Source: JANRLJ01 sp034437895
GTDB lineage: Bacteria; Chloroflexota; Anaerolineae; Aggregatilineales; Phototrophicaceae
Direction: 5' to 3'
DNA length: 9,823 nucleotides
NCBI GenBank assembly: GCA_034437895.1
Contig: DAOTTO010000286.1
Coordinates: 1-9,823 of the forward strand
Positions 1 through 6,136 of this stretch are shown in pieces. Numbering within the stretch: position 1 is the first letter of the stretch; the number at the start of each line of letters is the position of its first letter. The position numbers and the translations under genes are program-made. The notes beneath the pieces were generated by a model, which ran no database searches, was not told where the DNA came from, and saw only the letters and a program-made list of their open reading frames with translations.

Positions 1-418
1 CATCCATTAACAGCTTAAGATAATGACTCGCAGTATCATCACAATGGAGATAAATGCTGCCAGAAGGCTTGAGTACCCGCCGCAGTGCGACTAAACGGGG
101 GGCCATCATGCTCAAATAAGCCAGCATTCGGCTTCCACCTAGCATCATCTTAAAAGCCTGCATGACCATCGAGACACGACCACCCGCCTCGACTATATTG
201 GTATAAGCCATAATCGATTCCTCGTCCCAAAACCAAGTGTCTTTAAAGGCTTGAAGCTGCGCCTCGGCTTTTTTGCCACCGCTGTCGCTGAGGAAAGCAT
301 TGTAATCTCGGTTGCTGTTAAATGGCGGATCTAGATAAATCAGATCAACGCTTTCATCTTTAACATAGCGCTGCAAAATATCCAGATTATCGCCATAATA
401 AAGCCTGTTTTCTGTCAT
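1..418 (-). CDS. Site-specific DNA methyltransferase (adenine/N4-cytosine type), N-terminal part
   Basis: The gene reads leftwards from ATG at 416-418 and leaves the window after 139 codons with no stop, so the catalytic C-terminal half is not seen. The start MTENRLYYGDNLDIL is followed by motif IV, DPPF, at residues 30-33, the catalytic loop of amino-methyltransferases that add a methyl group to adenine N6 or cytosine N4 in DNA. Further on are AFKDTW (about 58-62) and LKPSGSIYLHCD (about 116-127) with SHYLK after it, a run typical of the widespread 'site-specific DNA-methyltransferase' family. Motif IV lies near the N terminus and no FxGxG motif precedes it, which fits the beta class order. 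No stop-free extension exists upstream of this ATG because TGA lies just before it in frame. It could belong to a restriction-modification system or be an orphan; the neighbouring DNA that would decide is outside the window. Confidence 0.88.
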   Translation of the reverse strand, partial: MTENRLYYGDNLDILQRYVKDESVDLIYLDPPFNSNRDYNAFLSDSGGKKAEAQLQAFKDTWFWDEESIMAYTNIVEAGGRVSMVMQAFKMMLGGSRMLAYLSMMAPRLVALRRVLKPSGSIYLHCDDTASHYLKLLMD

Positions 419-452
419 CAGTTATGTCCGTTTGTTCTAATCATGCTTACCT

Positions 453-461
453 ATTATAGCA
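453..461 (-). promoter_or_regulatory. Extended -10 promoter for the methyltransferase gene
   Basis: On the minus strand the bases read TGCTATAAT, a perfect -10 hexamer with the TG of an extended -10. Transcription would begin near position 446, giving a leader of roughly 28 nt before the ATG at 418. No good -35 is present; that region is occupied by the T-tract of the upstream gene's terminator, which fits an extended -10 promoter that can do without one. A weak GGA at 427-429 is the only ribosome-binding candidate. Confidence 0.5.
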
Positions 462-470
462 TATTCAAAA

Positions 471-499
471 TAAAAAAGGCGCACCCGTGAAGGTACGCC
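471..499 (-). terminator. Rho-independent terminator of the inositol-3-phosphate synthase gene
   Basis: GGCGCACC at 478-485 pairs with GGTACGCC at 492-499 (8 positions, one C-A mismatch) around a six-base loop. On the minus strand the stem is followed by six T and then ATTTT. It lies 27 bases beyond the stop codon of the synthase gene, the expected place for an intrinsic terminator. Confidence 0.8.
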
Positions 500-525
500 C
501 TTTGTTTTGTGAGGCTTAAAATCGT

Positions 526-1650
526 TTACTGTCCGCCGCTGGGGCGGGTACGGTCTTTTCCTTGCCAGATGAACGGCTCGTCCGCGATGAAGGCTTCCAG
601 CATATTGCGGGCGACATCATCAGGCGGCTGAATAGGGGGCGACTTGTAGAAGTACGCGCTGGGGCCTTCGATGGCACCACTTAGGCCGCGATCTAACGCC
701 AGTTTCGCGCAGCGTACCGCGTCAATCACGACACCAGCGCTGTTGGGGCTGTCCACGACTTCCAGCTTGAGTTCGACATTGAGCGGCACATCGCCAAAAG
801 TACGGCCTTCCAAACGGATATAGGCCCATTTGCGATCTTGCAACCAGGGTACATAATCGCTCGGCCCAATATGGACGTTATCCGCCCCCATATCATAGGG
901 GAGCTGGCTGGTCACGGCGTTGGTCTTGCTGACCTTTTTGCTTTCCAGACGTGAGCGATCCAGCATGTTATAAAAATCCATGTTGCCGCCGACGTTGAGC
1001 TGGCTCGTGCGTTCCAGCACTACACCGCGATCTTTAAACAGATTGGTCAACATGCGATGGACGATGGTCGCCCCGACTTGGCTTTTGATGTCGTCACCGA
1101 TGACGGGCAGATTGCGCTCACGGAAGCGCTGCTGCCAATACGGTTCGCGGGCGATAAAAACCGGAATGCAGTTGATGAAGGCGCAGCCAGCATTCAAGAC
1201 CTGTTCTACGTACCATTTCGTCGCTTGTTCACTGCCGACGGGGAGATAATTAATCACCACGTCGGTTTTAGTATCTTTGAGCAGTTGGGTGATGTTATCG
1301 GTGCTGCCGGGAGCTTTGGTTATTTTCTGGCTGAGGTACGGCCCAAGGCCATCGTGCGTCATGCCGCGTGCGACGGTGATACCTGTTTTCATGGGGACTT
1401 CTGCAAAGCGTACAGTGTTGTTCTGTCCGCTCCAAATGGCTTCGCCCAAATCCTTGCCAACTTTTTCACTGTCGATGTCAATCGCGGCGGAAAATTCGAT
1501 GTCGCGGATGCGGTATCCGCCCAGATTGGGGTGCATGATGCCGGGGATAATTGCGTCATCCTGTGCATCCTGATAATAATATACGCCTTGAATAAGCGAC
1601 GAGGCACAGTTGCCTACGCCAATCACGGCTACCCGAATTTTGTTAGTCAC
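526..1650 (-). CDS. ino1: Inositol-3-phosphate synthase (myo-inositol-1-phosphate synthase)
   Basis: This cytoplasmic NAD-dependent enzyme converts glucose 6-phosphate to 1D-myo-inositol 3-phosphate, the first step towards inositol lipids and other inositol compounds. The protein of 374 residues shows the Rossmann motif GVGNCASSL (about 11-19), NYLPVGSEQATKWY (about 132-145), the catalytic-region GDDIKSQVGAT (about 183-193), GGNMDF and the SKKVSKTNAVTSQ segment. This pattern and the length match the short actinobacterial/archaeal form, not the roughly 500-residue eukaryotic one. I chose the GTG at 1648-1650 because AGGAGA (1661-1666) lies ten bases upstream and family proteins begin just before the Rossmann strand. 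The frame stays open upstream to an ATG at 1827 and contains another ATG at 1686; the extra residues do not resemble the family. A TACAAT at 1703-1708 could be a -10 box but has no convincing -35. The gene appears monocistronic. Confidence 0.95.
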   Translation of the reverse strand: MTNKIRVAVIGVGNCASSLIQGVYYYQDAQDDAIIPGIMHPNLGGYRIRDIEFSAAIDIDSEKVGKDLGEAIWSGQNNTVRFAEVPMKTGITVARGMTHDGLGPYLSQKITKAPGSTDNITQLLKDTKTDVVINYLPVGSEQATKWYVEQVLNAGCAFINCIPVFIAREPYWQQRFRERNLPVIGDDIKSQVGATIVHRMLTNLFKDRGVVLERTSQLNVGGNMDFYNMLDRSRLESKKVSKTNAVTSQLPYDMGADNVHIGPSDYVPWLQDRKWAYIRLEGRTFGDVPLNVELKLEVVDSPNSAGVVIDAVRCAKLALDRGLSGAIEGPSAYFYKSPPIQPPDDVARNMLEAFIADEPFIWQGKDRTRPSGGQ

Positions 1651-1660
1651 AGTGGGACTT

Positions 1661-1666
1661 TCTCCT
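1661..1666 (-). promoter_or_regulatory. Ribosome binding site deciding the ino1 start
   Basis: The minus strand reads AGGAGA here, ten bases before the GTG at 1650. Neither of the upstream ATG codons in the same frame (1686, 1827) has a comparable site, so this sequence is the main argument for the shorter protein. Confidence 0.65.
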
Positions 1667-1923
1667 AAGATATTGCTCTGTACCATGAACTTAGAGGGCT
1701 TAATTGTAGCCGATCTTACACTTGAACTATAGGGCTGATTTAACAATTTCTTTAAATTTGCGCGATTATGTTGACCTTTGAGATGGTACAATGGTGTTAC
1801 AATATAGTCGTAAAACATATTTTGCATAATCGAATAAGATGCAGGATTTGTTGAGAAATGCCCCAGATATTTACGCGACTACATTGTGAGTATCCTATCC
1901 GGCTTATCGATTGCGGAGACACA

Positions 1924-2307
1924 ATGAAGATCACACTGACCTGGGATGATGAAGCGCAAACCGTTGTTAAGTGGGAGTTTAGAGGGTTTATCGGGCTTGT
2001 TGAGTATATGCGCTATGCCAACGAGACCGCAAGCATGGCGATATTGAGCGAAAGCGGTAAAGCCCACAGTCTGATGCAAATCCCTTTTTTTACCTTTCCA
2101 TTTCCTCAACGCTCATTTAAATATATGGCACAAACTATCCACGCAGCCCATTCTTACGATATGGGACTTGTGGTGGTTGCCGCGTCGAATCCGTTTACGC
2201 GGTTGCTGCTCCAATGGAAGCTGGGGAGTGCTGATTTACGGGAAGCATTTTATGTCGTGTCGTCAATGGGTGCGGGTCGTGCGCTGTTGAAGAAACATAC
2301 CCCCTAG
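1924..2307 (+). CDS. Small uncharacterised protein, possibly of STAS/SpoIIAA-like fold
   Basis: The product from ATG 1924 has 127 residues, MKITLTWDDEAQTVVKWEF at its start, no signal peptide and no clear membrane segment. I do not recognise the family with certainty. The pattern, with an opening pair of strands (ITLTWDDE, VVKWEF), a helix with aromatic and acidic residues, a central proline/phenylalanine-rich stretch (IPFFTFPFPQRSF), a hydrophobic strand GLVVVAAS, then a helix with FYVVSS, resembles single-domain STAS or SpoIIAA-like proteins. This is inference from the predicted strand/helix order only. The frame is open back to 1858, but GGAG at 1914-1917, five to six bases before the ATG at 1924, fits this start. 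It lies 270 bp from the divergent ino1 and 167 bp before the molybdoenzyme gene. No terminator is visible after it, so read-through into the next gene is possible. Confidence 0.75.
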   Translation: MKITLTWDDEAQTVVKWEFRGFIGLVEYMRYANETASMAILSESGKAHSLMQIPFFTFPFPQRSFKYMAQTIHAAHSYDMGLVVVAASNPFTRLLLQWKLGSADLREAFYVVSSMGAGRALLKKHTP

Positions 2308-2411
2308 GCCAACAGGTCTTCGTTTGAGTAATTTGGGTTATTGTCCGTTTAAAAGAATAAATAGTTCAATAGAACTCAGCTTGATTTCATCAATTTGTAA
2401 CGTATCGGCGC

Positions 2412-2417
2412 TATAAT
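2412..2417 (+). promoter_or_regulatory. Possible -10 box for the molybdoenzyme gene
   Basis: A perfect TATAAT lies about 57 bases before the ATG at 2475, in an AT-rich stretch between the two plus-strand genes. The best -35 match at a workable distance (TCAATT at 2390-2395, 16-bp spacing) is weak, so this rests mainly on the -10 box. Confidence 0.4.
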
Positions 2418-2474
2418 CAGACTAAATTTCAACCATTACCTCACAACCCATCTTTAGTGACAAGGATAAAGTGT

Positions 2475-3095
2475 ATGTTGAATAATATTCTGGGGCGGCG
2501 TAACGAAGAAGAAGATATGAAGAAGTCGGGTCGGCTGCCACCCGGTCAATCCTTGACGAATAAATTCCCGGTGCTGACATACGGCCCTAATCCGGTGTTT
2601 AACCCGGCGACATGGGATTTGCGGGTGTTCGGGCTGGTGGAAAAAGAGATGCGCTGGACTTGGGATGAATTCACCCAAATCCCGACAACGACCATCACCA
2701 CCGACATTCACTGCGTCACCCGCTGGAGCAAGTTCGATACCCAATGGGAAGGCGTTTTGTTCAGCGATTTCATCAAGCTCTTTGGCATTACGCCGGAAGT
2801 GCAGCACGTCATCGCGCACTGCGATTATGGCTATACGACCAATGTACCGCTGGAAGATATGATGGGCGATAAGGTGCTGCTGACTTATAAGTTTGATGGC
2901 AAACCGCTGGAAGCCGATCATGGCGGCCCGATGCGGACGCTCGTGCCTCATCTCTATTTCTGGAAAAGTGCCAAGTTTGTCCGGGCGTTGGAATTCAGCG
3001 CGGTAGATAAGCCGGGTTTCTGGGAGCAGGCGGGTTATCACAATTACGGTGATCCGTTTAAAGAGGAGCGCTACGGACGGCGCGGATTCTGGTAA
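2475..3095 (+). CDS. Sulfite oxidase-like molybdopterin-dependent oxidoreductase
   Basis: The 206-residue product consists of the molybdopterin-binding domain of the sulfite oxidase family with nothing added. RLPPGQSLTNKFPVL (about 20-34) opens the domain, DIHCVTRWS (77-85) carries Cys80, the expected thiolate ligand of molybdenum, and GYTTNVPLED (119-128), DHGGPMRTLVPHLYFWKSAK (148-167) and GFWEQAGYHNYGDPF (181-195) follow the family pattern. There is no signal peptide, twin-arginine motif, haem domain or dimerisation domain, so it is likely soluble and cytoplasmic. The natural substrate of this short subfamily is not established. The ATG at 2475 is preferred over an in-frame GTG at 2457 because AGGA at 2463-2466 lies eight bases upstream. 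It ends before a strong terminator. No molybdopterin biosynthesis gene or partner subunit is in the window. Confidence 0.92.
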   Translation: MLNNILGRRNEEEDMKKSGRLPPGQSLTNKFPVLTYGPNPVFNPATWDLRVFGLVEKEMRWTWDEFTQIPTTTITTDIHCVTRWSKFDTQWEGVLFSDFIKLFGITPEVQHVIAHCDYGYTTNVPLEDMMGDKVLLTYKFDGKPLEADHGGPMRTLVPHLYFWKSAKFVRALEFSAVDKPGFWEQAGYHNYGDPFKEERYGRRGFW

Positions 3096-3150
3096 AGCGC
3101 AGCGGATAGGCTGGCATCAGTCGGCACTCCGCTCATTGATAGGGTTTATA

Positions 3151-3199
3151 AAAACGAGGTCATGGGAGCCAAAATCCTCATGATCTCGTTTTTGTTTTT
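3151..3199 (+). terminator. Strong Rho-independent terminator, probably bidirectional
   Basis: Bases 3151-3166 pair with 3177-3192 in a 16-bp stem with two G-T wobbles and a ten-base loop. Plus-strand transcripts meet TTTTTGTTTTT at 3189-3199. On the minus strand the stem is followed by a run of five T and ATAAA, so it could also stop the WD40 gene that converges from the right and ends at 3252. It is 55 bases after the molybdoenzyme stop codon. Confidence 0.88.
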
Positions 3200-3251
3200 A
3201 TGAAACGTGCTACATTTAAGAAATCGTTGCTGAGAATTTAACCCAAGCAGT

Positions 3252-4388
3252 CTATCTAAGCGCTGTGGTTGGTGTTGGTGCAGGGTACGGAGTGATCGTT
3301 GCTGTTCCTACAAGGGAAGGTAAGTTCGTAACATCCCAAATCCGTAATCCATCACTCAAACTAAGCGTAGCAAGATACACGTTATCTGGACTCCACTCCG
3401 TATCATCTACTTTTCCAGTGTGAGCCTGCAAAATTGCTAAGCGTTCCCCGACTGCTACATCCCATAATTGTAGATAGCCTGTTTCAGTCCCCATTGCGAT
3501 TATCGTACCCTCAAGATTCCAATCAATAACATAAATAGGCTCAATACTATCGTCTCGCCCATCGGGCAATGCAAAAATGAAACCTAATGAATCCGTAAAG
3601 ATTGCAAGGTCATAGTCCGTGCCTACGGCAAAATTACGACGATTTGGTCGCCAAGCGATGCTGTTTATTCTATAAAGGCTGCTTTCTGATGATGAACCTA
3701 ATTCGCCTGAAGTAGTATTCCACAGACTTATTTGATAACCCTGTCCCATCTTCAGGCTTGCTGTTACTAATTGCTCGCCGTTGGGATTCCATGCAACAGA
3801 GTAGGCTAAATCGGGCACATCAGAATCTAAACGATGCTTTAGAATACCTTGTGTGACATCCCAGATTTGCACACTAGAATACACAGTTGCCCCATCCGAA
3901 TAAAATTCAGTTCGTTCAATGATAGAGAGCGCTAACTCTTGCTTAGCTTCAACAGGATTCCATGCTACATAAGTAACAGGTTTGGTGAGTTGAAAAACTT
4001 CTATCGTGGTTAAGTAAGTCGGGCTTGTCTCGGCCATATCCCAAATTCGTACCGTTGAATCGCTGCTACCTGTTGCTAATTTAGCTCCCGTAGAATTCCA
4101 ATCGACGCTTAGAACTCTGTCCGTGTGACCAACTAATTGACCAACGGAAAGTAATTCGGGGGTAAAGAGCCATACACCCGACTCGGATGCTACAGCTAAG
4201 ATTGCGCCATCAGGTCGCCAACTTAGCTGATAAACATTGCCCAAATCCGCATTTGTTAACGCTATGAAAGGCAAAGCGCCTAATGATTGCCCCCTTATTT
4301 GAGCAAGCGAAATTGTCATGAGGGTGACAAGGCTAAAAAGGACCCCGATTGCAAGGCGATGTGCTTTTGAAGGTTTAGGAATTTTCAT
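3252..4388 (-). CDS. Exported seven-bladed WD40 beta-propeller protein
   Basis: The 378-residue protein begins with a basic stretch and a hydrophobic segment at about 11-29 ending in ISLAQ, a likely signal peptide or membrane anchor. The rest forms WD40 repeats: I count seven blades, with repeated (S/D/A)W(R/N/S)P(D/N)G-type turns (LSWRPDG, VDWNSTG, VAWNP, VAWNPNG, IAWRPN, IDWNLEG, TEWSPDN) and strand endings RIWD, QIWD, SLWN, QLWD, RIWD. Seven blades make one closed propeller, a scaffold for protein binding; no catalytic domain is seen. The tail is rich in Pro and Thr (TITPYPAPTPTTALR). ATG at 4388 is preferred to a TTG six bases upstream; the ribosome-binding site is weak. The base composition is visibly more AT-rich than in the kinase and regulator genes. 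Partner and function are unknown; it follows the kinase gene on the same strand but behind a terminator and an apparent own promoter. Confidence 0.88.
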   Translation of the reverse strand: MKIPKPSKAHRLAIGVLFSLVTLMTISLAQIRGQSLGALPFIALTNADLGNVYQLSWRPDGAILAVASESGVWLFTPELLSVGQLVGHTDRVLSVDWNSTGAKLATGSSDSTVRIWDMAETSPTYLTTIEVFQLTKPVTYVAWNPVEAKQELALSIIERTEFYSDGATVYSSVQIWDVTQGILKHRLDSDVPDLAYSVAWNPNGEQLVTASLKMGQGYQISLWNTTSGELGSSSESSLYRINSIAWRPNRRNFAVGTDYDLAIFTDSLGFIFALPDGRDDSIEPIYVIDWNLEGTIIAMGTETGYLQLWDVAVGERLAILQAHTGKVDDTEWSPDNVYLATLSLSDGLRIWDVTNLPSLVGTATITPYPAPTPTTALR

Positions 4389-4445
4389 AGGCAACAGTAA
4401 TTCTCGTAACTGTAATGTCAGTAGATTTTCGCCGTTATATCAGGC

Positions 4446-4454
4446 TTTATAACA
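4446..4454 (-). promoter_or_regulatory. Possible extended -10 promoter of the WD40 gene
   Basis: On the minus strand the bases read TGTTATAAA, a near-consensus -10 hexamer preceded by TG. It begins right after the T-tract of the kinase terminator. Transcription would start near 4439, leaving a leader of about 50 nt. No consensus -35 is visible. The placement repeats that seen at 453-461. Confidence 0.4.
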
Positions 4455-4455
4455 T

Positions 4456-4493
4456 AAAAATAGGCACACCTATTTAAAAATGTGCCTGTTTTT
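4456..4493 (-). terminator. Rho-independent terminator of the histidine kinase gene
   Basis: Bases 4456-4468 pair with 4481-4493 in a 13-bp stem (core AGGCACA/TGTGCCT, one T-G pair, then A/T pairs) around a 12-base AT-rich loop. The minus strand ends the stem in a run of T. It begins six bases past the kinase stop codon. The A-tract on the other arm could let it act in both directions, although no plus-strand gene needs it. Confidence 0.82.
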
Positions 4494-4499
4494 AATTCT

Positions 4500-6038
4500 T
4501 TATTCACGGTGATATTCGTCGTCTGAGGGTTTGGCGATGGTGACTTCATGCGCCGGACGGCGGATGGGCGGTGTATCGGTACGCCGCATAATTGGCAGGC
4601 GTGGACGGGTGGGCTGCTCGTACACTGGCGCTGTCGTGGGCATTTCGTAGACCGGGAGATGAACCGTAAACAACGTCCCTTTATCGGGTTCGCTGATGGC
4701 TTTAATCGTCCCGTGATGGGCTTCGGTAATCCATTTGGCAATCGGCAGCCCTAATCCGAAACTGCTCCCGGCATGAGCGCGGGACGGATCAATCTGATAA
4801 AAGCGCTCGAAGATGTGTTCCAATTCCTCTGGTTGCATCCCGATTCCTGTATCCTGCACCCACAGCACAGCATGATCGCCTTGCCGCCGCAGTCCAATAA
4901 TGATTTCGCCGCCATCGGGCGTAAATTTGATGGCGTTACCCACCAGATTCAAGATCAATTGGTTGATTCTGTCGGCGTTGCCGTTCACCCGCACTGGCTC
5001 GAAATGGGCAAGGCGGAGTTTGAGGTCGCGCCCTTGCGCCAGCCCTTTGCCTTTCATGAAGGATTCCATCACGATGGTATCCATATCAACGGGCATCAGG
5101 TCAATCGTCATGCCGCCATAATCTGCCCGTGCCAGCATCAATAGATCATTGACAAGGCGCGACATGCGCTGGGCTTCGCTTTCAATCGCATTGAGCGACT
5201 CTTCATCAATCCCGTAGCGCTTAACGATCTCTAGGTTTCCGCGAATTGCCGTAAGTGGTGTGCGGAGTTCATGCGATATATCCGCCACGAAACGCTGCTG
5301 CACTTTAAAGAGATGTTCAATGCGCGTCATCATGTGATTAAACACATCGACCAAGCGCCCTAATTCATCTTTAGGACCATCCCAAACCAAGCGTGTGCGG
5401 AGGTCATCCGCAACAGCAATTTGAGAAGCAGCCTGCGTAATTTGTTCGATAGGGGCTAAGGCGCGATGAGAAAACCACATGCTGAGTAAACCCGCGCCTA
5501 CACTGGCGAGGATACAACTAATCACCATCACCAAAAGCAGTGTTTCAGTCGCTTTATTGACCGTCGCCAGCGATCCAGCAACTTGAATATTGCCCACCAG
5601 TCGCCCACCGGATGCTTGGATAATGGGTACAGTGAGGACGCGCAAATCGGTGCCTTCGATGCGGACGTTGGAATAAACTGGGCGTTGGCTGCCGAGTTCG
5701 CTAGGGTCTAGCGGACTTCCGTAACTGGCGACATTCTCTGAGGAAGCATCCCAAACTGGCTCGCCCTCCACAATTTCCCACGCTTGCACATAGACACCCG
5801 ATGCGCGGAACAATTCAAGCGAGGCAAGCTGAATATCGACCCGCGCCGGCGCATCATCTTCAGCGATATAGTGCAAGCGGCTGTTGGTCGAAATGAGATG
5901 GGCGGTTTCCTCTAAAGTGGTATCAATCGAATCAATCATCAAGAGGCGCATCACGCCGAAGGTGATTGTACCAAAGAAAATAATGATGATCGTCAACAGT
6001 GCGGCATACCAGAGGGTGAGCCGTTTGCGAATGGTCAT
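4500..6038 (-). CDS. Membrane sensor histidine kinase (HAMP, HisKA, HATPase)
   Basis: The 512-residue kinase senses an unknown extracytoplasmic signal and phosphorylates the response regulator encoded just upstream. A first membrane helix lies at about 11-33, an outside domain at about 34-166, a second helix at about 167-188, and a HAMP linker at about 189-243. The HisKA helix carries FVADISHELRTPLTAIRGNL with the phospho-accepting His256. The ATPase domain has the N box (N364 and N368 in LILNLVGNAIKF), G1 box DTGIG (396-400), F box FERFYQ (410-415) and G2 GLGL (428-431), so all catalytic parts are intact. The outside domain matches no sensor family I can name. Most kinases of this class end near FTVHLP, at about 457-462 here; this one continues for about 50 residues of Pro-, Arg- and Thr-rich sequence. 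The start ATG has only a weak ribosome-binding site. Order regulator then kinase with a 98-bp gap suggests one transcript. Confidence 0.95.
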   Translation of the reverse strand: MTIRKRLTLWYAALLTIIIIFFGTITFGVMRLLMIDSIDTTLEETAHLISTNSRLHYIAEDDAPARVDIQLASLELFRASGVYVQAWEIVEGEPVWDASSENVASYGSPLDPSELGSQRPVYSNVRIEGTDLRVLTVPIIQASGGRLVGNIQVAGSLATVNKATETLLLVMVISCILASVGAGLLSMWFSHRALAPIEQITQAASQIAVADDLRTRLVWDGPKDELGRLVDVFNHMMTRIEHLFKVQQRFVADISHELRTPLTAIRGNLEIVKRYGIDEESLNAIESEAQRMSRLVNDLLMLARADYGGMTIDLMPVDMDTIVMESFMKGKGLAQGRDLKLRLAHFEPVRVNGNADRINQLILNLVGNAIKFTPDGGEIIIGLRRQGDHAVLWVQDTGIGMQPEELEHIFERFYQIDPSRAHAGSSFGLGLPIAKWITEAHHGTIKAISEPDKGTLFTVHLPVYEMPTTAPVYEQPTRPRLPIMRRTDTPPIRRPAHEVTIAKPSDDEYHRE

Positions 6039-6068
6039 GGGTTACTCTGTCTATAATGATTAGTTCGT

Positions 6069-6118
6069 AGTCGTTAGCCCGATAAATAGGCGATTACCTT
6101 TGGTAGAAGCTAACGACT
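6069..6118. repeat. Perfect 10-bp inverted repeat between regulator and kinase
   Basis: AGTCGTTAGC at 6069-6078 is the exact reverse complement of GCTAACGACT at 6109-6118, with 30 bases between. There is no T-tract, so it is not an ordinary terminator. A smaller TACC/GGTA pair lies inside the loop. It falls in the 98-bp gap between the two halves of the two-component pair and would form a hairpin in their shared transcript. The words resemble the degenerate GCTAACGACTA-type filler found between genes. Confidence 0.6.
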
Positions 6119-6136
6119 CATCACTTGCTGCTTCGT

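Noticed and set aside
1057..1668. 203-codon plus-strand open frame
   Set aside because: It lies wholly antisense to ino1, whose protein is strongly recognisable; the antisense product has no familiar features.
1787..1803. Two TACAAT boxes 11 bp apart as tandem promoters for the 1924 gene
   Set aside because: TTGACC at 1771-1776 is 10 and 21 bases from the two boxes, outside the 15-19 base range, so no proper promoter can be drawn.
2352..2395. Small hairpins (AGTTC/GAACT and TTGAT/ATCAA) between the 1924 gene and the molybdoenzyme gene as a terminator or riboswitch
   Set aside because: Stems are only five bases long, have no following T-tract, and match no riboswitch pattern I know.
2454..3041. 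195-codon minus-strand open frame
   Set aside because: It is the antisense shadow of the molybdoenzyme gene, with no ribosome-binding site or family resemblance.
4394..4413. ACAGT/ACTGT inverted pair just upstream of the WD40 gene as an operator
   Set aside because: Arms of only five bases with a ten-base spacer are expected by chance in a window of this size.
4418..4741. 107-codon minus-strand open frame overlapping the kinase tail
   Set aside because: It overlaps the 3' end of the kinase gene in another frame and continues through its terminator hairpin, which a real gene would not normally do.
4773..5144. 123-codon plus-strand open frame
   Set aside because: It is antisense to the conserved ATPase domain of the kinase.
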